Shown in pieces: positions 9,389 through 18,157 of a DNA stretch of 64,000 nucleotides. Each line of letters opens with the position of its first letter. Position 1 is the stretch's first letter. The position numbers were made by a program, and so were the translations under genes. This DNA comes from Fibrobacterales bacterium Fibro_02 (lineage in GTDB: Bacteria; Fibrobacterota; Fibrobacteria; Fibrobacterales; Fibrobacteraceae), in assembly GCA_001603905.1 (NCBI GenBank), contig LVAE01000003.1, positions 16,262 to 80,261 on the forward strand, read 5' to 3'. The notes beneath the pieces were generated by a model, which saw only the letters and a program-made list of their open reading frames with translations, made no database searches and was not told the origin of the DNA.

Positions 9389-10240
9389 TTGTCTAGACTA
9401 CCTACCAAGAAGCAGATCAAGAAGAAAAAAATCGTCCTGAGCGCAATCGCCCTTGTCGCGGTTTTTATGGTCATCTCTTTCTATATCATAATGACGCAAA
9501 GCGGTCACTGGCTTGTTGACGACGATGAATTTGACCATGTAAACTGGGTCGTGGTTCTGGACGGACAAACAGCAGACATGGAACGCACAGACTTCGCCGC
9601 CGAAATGATGGCAAGCGGGAAAGCGGATTCCGTTCTGATTCTCGGACGACGCAACTTCCGCAACAAAACCAATGCCGAATTTTACCTTGACGATTTCATG
9701 AGGCTCGGAAACTTCGACAGTAACGCCGTCTTTATCGCAAGACATGACGATCCTTCCACCATCGGCGAAGCGTACACTATCATTCCCTGGCTCAAGAAAC
9801 ACAAGGCCGACTCCGTACTTCTCTTGACGAACGCCGCCTCTACCCACCGAGTCAAGAACATATTCCAGACGCTATCCGGTGACAGTCCCGTCTACTTCAC
9901 CAAGGACATTCACCACTTCCTCTACAACGCCGATTCCTGGTACACAAGCCGCGAATCCCGCAAGGAATGGTTGCGAGGCTGGGCCGCCCTGTTCGTCTCG
10001 TACTACGATCTGTTGCCCGCAGGGAACCTTACGGCAACAGACTCCTTCTACTACAAGCCGATTGTTTCCGCAAAGGAATTCGAGGCAGAAAAGAATCCTG
10101 TCGTCGACTTGCAATCGCTCCTTCCTAAGGTGCAAGAAAAGCTAAAGGAAGCTACGGCAGATACCGTCAAGGCGGACACGACCGTCAAGGATACTGTCGT
10201 CAAGAAAGACTCGACTGCAAAGGACTCAACAACAAAGTAA
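9389..10240 (+). CDS. Membrane-anchored DUF218 (YdcF/SanA-like) protein
   Basis: The protein has 283 residues with a basic N-terminus (KKQIKKKKIV), one transmembrane segment (about residues 14-35), and then a DUF218-like domain, with WVVVLDGQTADMERTDFAAE, SVLILGRR and a TIGEA-containing segment. DUF218 proteins (YdcF, SanA, ElyC) act in envelope or polyprenyl-linked processes, but no exact reaction is known. The start is TTG with AAGGAG ahead; the next Met lies inside the membrane helix, so TTG is probably right. The last 35 residues are a repetitive TVKADTTVKDTVVKK-like tail rich in Thr, Lys and Asp. Its 3' end overlaps the convergent GH9 gene by 15 bases. Confidence 0.75.
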   Translation: MSRLPTKKQIKKKKIVLSAIALVAVFMVISFYIIMTQSGHWLVDDDEFDHVNWVVVLDGQTADMERTDFAAEMMASGKADSVLILGRRNFRNKTNAEFYLDDFMRLGNFDSNAVFIARHDDPSTIGEAYTIIPWLKKHKADSVLLLTNAASTHRVKNIFQTLSGDSPVYFTKDIHHFLYNADSWYTSRESRKEWLRGWAALFVSYYDLLPAGNLTATDSFYYKPIVSAKEFEAEKNPVVDLQSLLPKVQEKLKEATADTVKADTTVKDTVVKKDSTAKDSTTK

Positions 10241-12058
10241 TGCAAGAACCGCTGTCAGCGGGGCATTCCAGTTGATAGCAGTCTCGTTACTAGCAAAAGA
10301 ACATTGTTCGTCGGTATACGAGAATCCCGCGAGTTCTCCCGGGTAATGCGGGGCGCGGTGCATATCCTGACGGTCACAGTTAATTCCCCCCACCAAAAGT
10401 CCGGGAATCGGTTCAATCACGCCATCGGAATGGCTCAGTCGATGATGCGGGAACTTCGGAGAGCTCCACGCGGATCCCGTCACGAAGCTCACATCTACAG
10501 GATTGCGACCGTAAATAAAGTTCAAGAGTTCGCGGCACCAGAAATCTAGCGACAACCCATTTCCACGGGCTTCGCGCTCGCCGCCGCCAACATTTTCGCC
10601 ACAATCGCTGCCGCAAGCGCCATCAAGACAGACATCTTTTTTCCAGCGTTTCACGACAGCAAGAGTGAGAGCATGGTTTGCAATTTCGCCATTACTCCCC
10701 CATATAAACTTGGAAAGGGATATTCCGTATGCATCGTGCTTTTGCGCCTCGATAATATCTGCTGCAGTCTTTTCGAGAGTGCGCCTAGCGCTATTCCGCA
10801 GTTCATCATCCTGGTCCTGCAAGGCAAGCCCTATCCAGCCGAGGTTCTGCGTATCACGCCAATCCACACCGAACTTCGGCGGCAACTTATCCATATCTTC
10901 TAGGAGCTGCGGGCGAAGTTCCGCAGCGGTCAAACCGCCGATGGAGCCGCGTGTCTGCAGTTCGCGATATAGCATCGCGCGCGCCCAGAAGAATTCATCC
11001 TCGGCGTGTTCGTCGCCGTATCCGCCGCTGCCTTCGGTATTGTGTGGCCAATCGACGAACGGGCGCGCGACCGCCCAGCGGTACGCCGAAACCGCGGACT
11101 GCAGGCAGCGATCCGCGAACGCTGCATCGCTTCCGCGATACACGCGGTATGCCGCAGCCATCACTCCCGCAAAATTCAGCGTCGAAGTCGTCGACTTCCC
11201 TAGAATCATGCGTTTCTGCAACGAATCAGATTCTTTCGGCGAAATAAAGCCGTCCCAATGTTCGGGCGTCACCTTAAAGAAAACGCCGCCGTCCTCATCC
11301 TGCATCCGCAAGAAGAATTCCAGCTCAAAGCGCACCTCGTCCTTCAGGCTGTACTGCTTAAGGCCATCCCCCGTTTCCGCCCCTCCGCCAAGAAGGGCCT
11401 CACGGAGCTGATTTCGGCAAGGTTCAGTTTCCGCTCCCAGACTTTCTTCCGCCAGTTCACAGGCGAGCAAAAGGGCCGCCACGGACACACCGCCATTCAC
11501 AATGTACTTGCCATAGTCACCCGCATCGTACCAGCCGCCGTGTGCATTCCACATGCCCTCGCGCTGCATACTCGGGTGAAATCCAATCGCGTCGTCTCGG
11601 TGCGCCATCGGACGCGCCCACTTTCCCGCAAATTCGGGCAAAAGCTCTACCCCACTCCGCTGGTAGTAAAACGACTTGATATTCGCAAGTAACTGACGGT
11701 AAATCCAGCCGTCCGAAATTTCGAACGGGGCGGTTTCAAACAACAGGATTTCCTTCTCAATCCTGTCTTCCCGCCAAATCTGGATGGTATAGTCACCGGG
11801 CTCCCTGACCGTCGAAAAATCACCCGACCAGAGCAATTCCCCTGAATACCCGCAAGCACCCCCGTGCTCAAAAGAACCTTCCCTAAAACGACCCTCATAT
11901 TCCAGGGAACAACCAAGGTCGTGGTCATTCTTCACAATTCTAAAGAAGCAGGCGTCTACAGCAAGTCCGCTATACGACAGCTCCTTTGCATTTACAAAGA
12001 AAATCTTGGCACTTTCAGGTGCATATCCCACATGGTTGTAGCGGACAGGTATCTTCAT
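10226..12058 (-). CDS. Glycoside hydrolase family 9 enzyme (endoglucanase-like), no signal peptide
   Basis: The 610-residue product has the two-domain GH9 plan: an N-terminal immunoglobulin-like domain (IPVRYNHVGYAPESAK, then GDYTIQIWRE) and an (alpha/alpha)6 catalytic domain. Catalytic landmarks are GWYDAGDYGKY (nucleophilic-water Asp pair), FPHHRLSHSD and the acid Glu in FASNETAINWNAPL at the C-terminus. GH9 enzymes cleave beta-1,4-glucans. Unusually, the N-terminus runs directly into the Ig-like strand with no signal peptide, whether ATG 12058 or the TTG at 12079 is used. It may therefore be cytoplasmic, for instance acting on imported cello-oligosaccharides. It is the last gene of a four-gene unit. 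Confidence 0.9.
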   Translation of the reverse strand: MKIPVRYNHVGYAPESAKIFFVNAKELSYSGLAVDACFFRIVKNDHDLGCSLEYEGRFREGSFEHGGACGYSGELLWSGDFSTVREPGDYTIQIWREDRIEKEILLFETAPFEISDGWIYRQLLANIKSFYYQRSGVELLPEFAGKWARPMAHRDDAIGFHPSMQREGMWNAHGGWYDAGDYGKYIVNGGVSVAALLLACELAEESLGAETEPCRNQLREALLGGGAETGDGLKQYSLKDEVRFELEFFLRMQDEDGGVFFKVTPEHWDGFISPKESDSLQKRMILGKSTTSTLNFAGVMAAAYRVYRGSDAAFADRCLQSAVSAYRWAVARPFVDWPHNTEGSGGYGDEHAEDEFFWARAMLYRELQTRGSIGGLTAAELRPQLLEDMDKLPPKFGVDWRDTQNLGWIGLALQDQDDELRNSARRTLEKTAADIIEAQKHDAYGISLSKFIWGSNGEIANHALTLAVVKRWKKDVCLDGACGSDCGENVGGGEREARGNGLSLDFWCRELLNFIYGRNPVDVSFVTGSAWSSPKFPHHRLSHSDGVIEPIPGLLVGGINCDRQDMHRAPHYPGELAGFSYTDEQCSFASNETAINWNAPLTAVLALLCC

Positions 12059-12106
12059 ACCGCAAGAATAGCTTTTCAAAAAGCGCCGCGCTACATCTTT
12101 CGCAAT

Positions 12107-12946
12107 TTATTTGTTTACCGCCGCAACCGCCTTCCGTACTAGCGCAATTTCGGCAGCATATCCAGGCAATTCATTGGGCGTTTCCAGATAAAACGGCAAC
12201 TTTTTCAAAAGAGGATGGTTCGTCACACGCAACAGGGCATCTAACCCGATAAAACCGCCACCGAGCACCTCATGACGGTCCTTGTGGCTTCCCATAGGAT
12301 TCTTCGAGTCATTCAGGTGAATCGCCTTCAGGCGCTTCAATCCTATCACCTTGTCAAACTTTTCAAGGACTCCATCCAAGTCATCCACGATATCGTAGCC
12401 GCCATCAAACACATGGCAAGTATCCAGGCAAACGCCCAGCTTGTCCGAAAGCTCCACACGGTCTATAATCGTACGCAGCTCCTCGAAAGTGCGCCCGACT
12501 TCGGAACCCTTGCCAGCCATCGTCTCCAGCAGCACCGTCGTCTTTTGCGTGGGTTTCAGGATTTCATTCAGGGCCTTTGCAATCAACTCGATACCGACTT
12601 CGGCCCCCTGCTTCACATGACTTCCCGGATGGAAATTGTACATCGCCCTCGGAAAATGATCCATACGGAACAGGTCATCCTTCATCACGTCAATGGCATA
12701 CTGCCGAAGGCCTTCATCGGCGGCACAGGCATTCAGCGTATACGGAGCATGAGCCAGAATCGGACCAAAACGGTTTTCTTCAAGCAAAGCAACTAGCTTT
12801 GCCGCATCCGCCTTGTCAAAGGGCTTTGCAGCGCCACCGCGCGGGTTACGCGTAAAGAACTGAAATACATTCGCACCAATCGACAGAGCCGTTTCGCCCA
12901 TCGCGAAAAATCCGGCAGAAGAAGATAAATGACAACCGATATACAT
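12107..12946 (-). CDS. nfo: Endonuclease IV (AP endonuclease)
   Basis: The product, 279 residues, cuts DNA 5' to abasic sites in base-excision repair. It is a TIM barrel with three zinc ions; the metal-ligand motifs are visible as [47 protein letters not shown] and FYLETP. Length matches the family. ATG 12946 is preceded by AGAGGACC, which overlaps the stop codon of the upstream outer-membrane protein gene, so translation is probably coupled. Its place between envelope genes and a GH9 gene has no obvious functional reason. Confidence 0.95.
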   Translation of the reverse strand: MYIGCHLSSSAGFFAMGETALSIGANVFQFFTRNPRGGAAKPFDKADAAKLVALLEENRFGPILAHAPYTLNACAADEGLRQYAIDVMKDDLFRMDHFPRAMYNFHPGSHVKQGAEVGIELIAKALNEILKPTQKTTVLLETMAGKGSEVGRTFEELRTIIDRVELSDKLGVCLDTCHVFDGGYDIVDDLDGVLEKFDKVIGLKRLKAIHLNDSKNPMGSHKDRHEVLGGGFIGLDALLRVTNHPLLKKLPFYLETPNELPGYAAEIALVRKAVAAVNK

Positions 12947-12955
12947 CACGGTCCT

Positions 12956-15900
12956 CTAGAATTCATAGTTCAAGGCAGCCATCACGTAGAAATCCTTGTA
13001 TTCATCGGCCAAGTTGTCAGGGCGATAATTAAACAATGCCCCAACCGTCCAATCCGAATACAGCGACGGCGTATGATACACGCGCAGCTTGGCGGAACCG
13101 TCTATATCCAGTTCCATCTCGTCATAGTCGCTCTCATCAATTTCGTAACTCAGGAAATTCTGACGGAGCCCCGCCCCGAGCGAAAGTTCCAGGAAGTTCT
13201 TGGACAAGTCGATATCCATATTGTCCGACAAGGTCCATTCAAATTCGCGCATCTCGTTGCGGTTGTAAATCTTGTAACGCGGCATCACGGCAAACATGTT
13301 CCTGAAGCCATCCCTCGAGATCGTCAAGGATATCGGATAACGCTGTTCAAAATAGTCCCCTCCGTGGAAATAATAGCCCAAGATTCCGTAGGTTTCGTCT
13401 TTGAAATCAAACTGTTCCAGCAAGTCGTCCTGTTCAAACTTGGACATGTCCGAACGGACTTCCACGGCACCGCCCACCTTCAAGGCACTCTTCTGGGGCA
13501 ACTTAACCGTCAGTCCCAACTCAAGCGTATGCTTCATCAGCCGTTCCACAAACTGCGTCGCCAGGTAATCTTCGTCGGCCACGCTATAATACTTCTCCCA
13601 ACGGGCCTTGTCTATCAGCAACGTGTCATCATCGGTATAAACTTCCAATGTCGGGCGGCCACCCTGCGCCTTGAACCAGGGATCGTTATAGATTCCGGAA
13701 CTTGCGGAATAGTTGGCGTACATGCGCTGCGACGTACTGCGGGTCCTATAGTTTATCGAGTACTTCAGCATCATGTTGACTTTTTCCGTCAAGCAGAAAT
13801 CGTTACTCAGGTAACCATCGTGAATATACTGCGCACGGGATTCGTCCTGTTCATGTTCCTTGAGCCAGTCGCTTTCCGCTCCCGAGAACATTCCCCACTT
13901 GGAGCCTTCCGCCATACCGAAAATATTGTAGCCGGAGCCATCATCGGCCGCATTTTCCACATTCACCGTATAGCCGAAACCCAAGTTCCAGAAATCGTAG
14001 ATTTTCTGTTTCAGGTTTCCGCCTATCATACGCGTATTCTGCAACAGGTCAGGCGATCCCGCACTAAAGTATTCGCGGCCCACATAACGCAAGAAACCTT
14101 CAATAAAGGTATTTTCGTCGGACCACTGATAAGAACCCGCCACGGCCCAATGTTCATGTCCCCAGAAGTCGCCTTTCGAGGGCTTGGACTGGTCCACGAC
14201 CGATTCCTTCGCAATCTTCGAAGCCTTATCCAACAGGCTCCGCAATTCCGCACGCATTTCCGAAGGAGTCTTCAAAGAATTATCTCCGTAAATCGATTCC
14301 AGCTGCTTTGTGGTCAACGCACTGACCTGCCGCGGGTCATTCATCAAACGGTTCAGCAAGGCATAATTCGACGCATCCAGGCCCGCTTCGGCAAACACCT
14401 GGTTAATCGCCCTCATGACCTCGACATTCACCGTATCGACACCACCGACAGCCACCTGGCCATTCAGCTTGACATCCCCCGGGAAAAAGAGCCAGTTTCC
14501 ATCAGCAAAGAATGTCTTCGACGAAATCCTCGCGCTCGCCATATTGACCTTTTCCGACATGCCGTCCCTCAGGAACGGATCCTTCACATAATCCTCGTTT
14601 CCGATAAAGCCGAGCGTTCCGTTGAAACGGCGATGCATATTCCAGCGGACCATTCCTCCCACGACCATCCGCTGCGGCTCCGCTTCGCCGTCATCCACAT
14701 AATCCTTGTACACGTCATAGTTGCGTTCGCCTATAATTTTAGGGGCTTTCGTCTCGCCCACAAAGGCCATGCCTTCGAACAACGGTTCCTTCGCAGAATT
14801 CTTCAGCACGTTCAACTCATACGAGCCACCGAAGGCGTTCACTCCGGCCAAGTAAAGTTCACCCGCATGCGCATAGACATCACCCAGGACCAGCCGCTGG
14901 TATTCATCGGTATAGGAGGCCTGGAACTGGTGCACCTTAAAGTGGTCCCAGCTGTCGTTAGAGACATCGGCGACTACCTCAACCACCTGCCCCGTCGGGG
15001 ACTGCATCACTACATCCGCATTCCAGTTCGTAAAAAGCCCCGGAACCTGGAAATAGTTGATGTAATGATCACCTTCATAAACCGTATCCGTACCGGACTC
15101 ATACGGCTCACTCAAGTGATGCCTCTTGGTCAGCACCTTGTGGTAACCAACTTCGAAACCCACGCTACCCGAAACATTCCATACCGAATCCGTCGATTCC
15201 GTTCCGAGCTTCGCCCCAATCTTCATGCCATCCGCATAAGGATTGCGCGGTTCCTCGCCAATACTTTCCTGCAAATGATCCACATCGTGCGTCAAGTCCT
15301 TATGATTATTCTTCAAGGACTTCTTCACATCTTCGGGAGGCAAATTCTGCGACGCAAAGCCGATCTGGTTGCCTTCCAGAACCGTATTGCGCAACTTCAG
15401 ATGATTGTTACCCATATCGAGAATGGCGGCATCGTTTCCTTCAAGGTTGGATCTCTGTAAATTCACTCTGGACTCGTCGCCCATCACAAGGGCGATACGG
15501 TTATTGTCAAAGTTCGCCCCGTCAATCATCACCGAGGCACTCTGGGTCGCCCATACGCCAACGTTGCTGGAATTCTGAATGGTCGCCCACTGGACATCGA
15601 CCGATGCATTGCGAGCATAAAGTGCAGCCCGCGAGGCATTATCAATTTCGACGTCGCGGAGTTCCAAGGCACCACTTTCGACGGCAAAACCAAACTCGGC
15701 ATCCCTAACGACAACGCCCTGCACCTCGGAACGCTTCGCGCCCGTCACCGAGATTCCGTTCCAGGATTTTCCTTCCGTCACCGGAGCAAACACGACCGGA
15801 TTTCCCAGTTCACCCATCACCGCAAGCGATCCGCCGCGAACGTCAAGGCCAGTCCCTTCTGCAAACAACAGTTCGACACCCGCTTCAATCAAAAGAACGC

Positions 15901-16078
15901 GACCTTCGGGAACCACGAGAGTTTCGTTCACCTTGTAAGGCGAATGATCCGCTTTCAAGAAGCCAGAAAGGTTTCCCCCAATGACACTCCCCGAGGCCTC
16001 GCCCGTATCAACGGCAAAAGCACCCCCATGGAGTGCCGCCATCAAAAACGCCATCAAGGCCAAAAACTTCAGTTTCAT
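12956..16078 (-). CDS. Large secreted protein: beta-helix domain fused to an outer-membrane beta-barrel
   Basis: The protein has 1040 residues. A signal peptide (about residues 1-23, ending GGAFA) is followed by a right-handed parallel beta-helix-like region (about 45-260) with ladder-like repeats, e.g. VRDAEFGFAVESGALELRDV and NSSNVGVWATQSASVMIDGA. Beyond about residue 290 the pattern changes to long amphipathic strands with many aromatic residues, ending ALNYEF, the terminal Phe typical of outer-membrane barrels. No catalytic motif is seen. It follows the FecR-domain gene with a TGATG stop/start overlap, which implies coupled translation and a shared role. I infer a barrel carrying an exposed or periplasmic beta-helix; no named family is recognised. 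Confidence 0.75.
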   Translation of the reverse strand: MKLKFLALMAFLMAALHGGAFAVDTGEASGSVIGGNLSGFLKADHSPYKVNETLVVPEGRVLLIEAGVELLFAEGTGLDVRGGSLAVMGELGNPVVFAPVTEGKSWNGISVTGAKRSEVQGVVVRDAEFGFAVESGALELRDVEIDNASRAALYARNASVDVQWATIQNSSNVGVWATQSASVMIDGANFDNNRIALVMGDESRVNLQRSNLEGNDAAILDMGNNHLKLRNTVLEGNQIGFASQNLPPEDVKKSLKNNHKDLTHDVDHLQESIGEEPRNPYADGMKIGAKLGTESTDSVWNVSGSVGFEVGYHKVLTKRHHLSEPYESGTDTVYEGDHYINYFQVPGLFTNWNADVVMQSPTGQVVEVVADVSNDSWDHFKVHQFQASYTDEYQRLVLGDVYAHAGELYLAGVNAFGGSYELNVLKNSAKEPLFEGMAFVGETKAPKIIGERNYDVYKDYVDDGEAEPQRMVVGGMVRWNMHRRFNGTLGFIGNEDYVKDPFLRDGMSEKVNMASARISSKTFFADGNWLFFPGDVKLNGQVAVGGVDTVNVEVMRAINQVFAEAGLDASNYALLNRLMNDPRQVSALTTKQLESIYGDNSLKTPSEMRAELRSLLDKASKIAKESVVDQSKPSKGDFWGHEHWAVAGSYQWSDENTFIEGFLRYVGREYFSAGSPDLLQNTRMIGGNLKQKIYDFWNLGFGYTVNVENAADDGSGYNIFGMAEGSKWGMFSGAESDWLKEHEQDESRAQYIHDGYLSNDFCLTEKVNMMLKYSINYRTRSTSQRMYANYSASSGIYNDPWFKAQGGRPTLEVYTDDDTLLIDKARWEKYYSVADEDYLATQFVERLMKHTLELGLTVKLPQKSALKVGGAVEVRSDMSKFEQDDLLEQFDFKDETYGILGYYFHGGDYFEQRYPISLTISRDGFRNMFAVMPRYKIYNRNEMREFEWTLSDNMDIDLSKNFLELSLGAGLRQNFLSYEIDESDYDEMELDIDGSAKLRVYHTPSLYSDWTVGALFNYRPDNLADEYKDFYVMAALNYEF

Positions 16079-17688
16079 CAACGAACCTCGTAAACCTTCT
16101 TTGCCTTCGCCGTGTACCCACTCTTGTGAGTCACTTCCACATCGATATGGTTTACACCGCCTCTCGAAAGTTCAAGCGGAATCTGGTAGTCCAGACTATG
16201 AATCTGCGACAGGAGCTCCTGCAGCACCACCTTTCCGTTCTGCTTGACGACCACCTTGTACAGGTTTTCGGGATTGTTGTCCGGAACACGAATCCTAAAC
16301 TGCAAGCTTTGCATAATACGGTCCGCGACATCCTTGGGCGGAGGCGGAACCTTCAACACCTCTTTTGCCTTGCCCAGGATTTCCACATTAAAGCGCTTTA
16401 CCGGATAACAGCCCATCGCCCTAGAGACCTCCACCTTGTTGCCAGCCTGGTCCTCAACATTGACCGTATACTCGTGCTGACCTGGTTTAAGCTTGATACG
16501 CTTCTGCGTATTCTTGGTCACCGCATCTTCGGACATTGGAGAACCGTCTGCCGTCACGACCATGATACCCGCATCATTCTGCATCTCATTAATCGAAACA
16601 TTCGCAGAACAGCGCAGGGAGTCGTAAGAAACAACCGCAACGGTCGGAGCCTTGGTGTTCACTTCGGGGCAAGCCCTGTTCACCTTCAAGTCAATGGACT
16701 TGCTTGTGGTCACCCCCGCTCCCGTAAAGGTAAGCGTCGCCTTGTCCGCCGTCCAGAGTCCGTTTTCGTCGTTCACCACAACCTGCTGTGAGAAGGAATG
16801 CGGATTGCCATCGGCGGCATGAATCAAGTTGTTCGAGGTAAAGCCCTTCCCCACCTGCAACGTCAAGGTCGCATTTTCGTCGGAGGTTCTGTAGGAACCT
16901 TCCACGACCAACCCCTGTTCGCAGACCTTCAGCGGCGAAGAAGAAGTCACGGCAAAACCGTTCTCGGGCAACACCACGGCACTCGCCTCTTTCTTCAGTT
17001 GTTCCTGGAATTCCGTATCGGCCTGCCGCACCTCGCGCACCAGGTCATCCATCGACTTGGACTTGTCCGCAAGAATTTTCTCGAGGCGTTTAGCAAAACG
17101 CGCCTCACCCGAAGAGGAGAGCTTCACGACCACAAGCGAATCGCGACCGAAGGTCGTCTCGCCTGCACCGATAGAAACCATTCTGTCGCTACCGTCGGGA
17201 GTAATTTCAAGCTTACCGGTCTTAAGTCCCGCAAAGAAGACTCCCTCGCCACCGACAAAGCCTTCTGTTCCACGAATCGAAGCAGTCGCAGTTCCCGTCT
17301 TGAACTTGAAATTCGACTTCTTGTTCTTCTGCTTGCGGACTGCAAAATTGATAAAGCCCTTATGGATGTCAATCTTTGTTTCGAAACCACCTTCGTCATT
17401 CGGTTCCAAAAGTTGAGACAGTTCTATCTCTGTATTTTCGGCAATCGCAATAGAGCTTCCATCGGGGAGCGCAAAGACAACTTCGGATTCCACCCCCGTA
17501 CGCACCAAGTCGGACTGGTAGACCTTCGCACCGGTCCAGAGTTGCGCCCAGTTGTTCAGCTTGACCTTCCAGCGGTCCACATTACCCAAGGTGGAACGGA
17601 CCTTTCCTACAGCAGGTGCAGAAAAAGCCAAAGCGGGCAACAAAGCCAAAGCCGTTGCCATGCGGAAAATGAGCTTACTAGAATCCAT
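16078..17688 (-). CDS. Secreted FecR-domain protein
   Basis: The 536-residue product has a signal peptide (LALLPALAFSAPAVG) and then a FecR-type domain (about residues 35-190), with WTGAKVYQSDLVRTG, FALPDGSSIAIAENTEIEL and FKFKTGTATASIRGTEGFV. FecR domains occur in sigma-factor sensors but also in many secreted proteins with no sigma partner; here there is no sigma or anti-sigma gene nearby. The C-terminal half has Ig-like stretches (HEYTVNVEDQAGNKVEVSR). It starts at ATG 17688 with AAGAGGG upstream and overlaps the beta-helix/barrel gene as TGATG. I infer a periplasmic or surface partner of that protein. Confidence 0.8.
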   Translation of the reverse strand: MDSSKLIFRMATALALLPALAFSAPAVGKVRSTLGNVDRWKVKLNNWAQLWTGAKVYQSDLVRTGVESEVVFALPDGSSIAIAENTEIELSQLLEPNDEGGFETKIDIHKGFINFAVRKQKNKKSNFKFKTGTATASIRGTEGFVGGEGVFFAGLKTGKLEITPDGSDRMVSIGAGETTFGRDSLVVVKLSSSGEARFAKRLEKILADKSKSMDDLVREVRQADTEFQEQLKKEASAVVLPENGFAVTSSSPLKVCEQGLVVEGSYRTSDENATLTLQVGKGFTSNNLIHAADGNPHSFSQQVVVNDENGLWTADKATLTFTGAGVTTSKSIDLKVNRACPEVNTKAPTVAVVSYDSLRCSANVSINEMQNDAGIMVVTADGSPMSEDAVTKNTQKRIKLKPGQHEYTVNVEDQAGNKVEVSRAMGCYPVKRFNVEILGKAKEVLKVPPPPKDVADRIMQSLQFRIRVPDNNPENLYKVVVKQNGKVVLQELLSQIHSLDYQIPLELSRGGVNHIDVEVTHKSGYTAKAKKVYEVR

Positions 17689-17707
17689 ACGAACCCTCTT
17701 GCTATAC

Positions 17708-17740
17708 AATAAAAAATACCCTTTTTTTTCAAAAAGGGTA
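17708..17740 (-). terminator. Intrinsic terminator after yciH
   Basis: Arms TACCCTTTTT (17717-17726) and AAAAAGGGTA (17731-17740) form a stem with a four-base loop; on the minus strand it is followed by TTTTTTATT. It sits between yciH and the FecR-domain gene. Confidence 0.75.
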
Positions 17741-17773
17741 ATAGTTTTTTTTAAAGGGTGATAAAAAACAACC

Positions 17774-18103
17774 CTAACCGCCTGCTAGCTTTACCGTATA
17801 GCCCCTTTTTTCAAGTTCGGCCTTCAGGACGTTCCTTTTGTCGCCCTGAATTTCTATCGCAAAGTCCTTGACCGAGCCGCCAACACCGCATTTTTGTTTC
17901 AATTCGCGCCCCAGTTCCTTCAATTCAGGTTCGTCGAGCGGTACCCCGACAACGACACTGGCCATCTTGCCACCGCCGAGTCTCTTGAGCTGGATTCGCA
18001 CCACGCCGTCACCCTTCGGGCGTTCGGCCTTGGGCTTCTCCTGCTTGACTCGGCCACCCAGGGCCGTCGAATACACCAACGTCGAGCGTTCTTCTATCGA
18101 CAT
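17774..18103 (-). CDS. yciH: SUI1/eIF1-family translation factor YciH
   Basis: The protein has 109 residues. Its C-terminal two thirds form the SUI1 domain, with GVVRIQLKRLGGGKMASVVVG, then LKQKCGVGGSVKD, IEIQGDKR and LEKRGYTVK, which correspond to the eIF1 core and its GVGG loop. The bacterial YciH proteins influence start-codon fidelity. The N-terminal 35 residues are basic and probably unstructured. ATG 18103 has AGGAG five bases ahead. The gene follows the giant protein gene but is separated from it by a terminator. Confidence 0.93.
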   Translation of the reverse strand: MSIEERSTLVYSTALGGRVKQEKPKAERPKGDGVVRIQLKRLGGGKMASVVVGVPLDEPELKELGRELKQKCGVGGSVKDFAIEIQGDKRNVLKAELEKRGYTVKLAGG

Positions 18104-18115
18104 ATTCACTCCTAT

Positions 18116-18146
18116 AAAAAGGCCCTCGCTCTAAGGAGCGGGGGCC
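18116..18146 (-). terminator. Intrinsic terminator after the 3148-residue protein gene
   Basis: Arms GGCCCTCGCTC and GAGCGGGGGCC (18121-18146) pair with one G-U; on the minus strand TTTTT follows (18120-18116). The yciH ribosome site begins directly after the T run. Confidence 0.85.
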
Positions 18147-18157
18147 AAAGATTCTTT

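Noticed and set aside
16078..17688. FecR-type sigma-factor regulator (anti-sigma) role
   Set aside because: The protein has a cleavable signal peptide, no cytoplasmic anti-sigma domain, and there is no ECF sigma gene or TonB receptor beside it.
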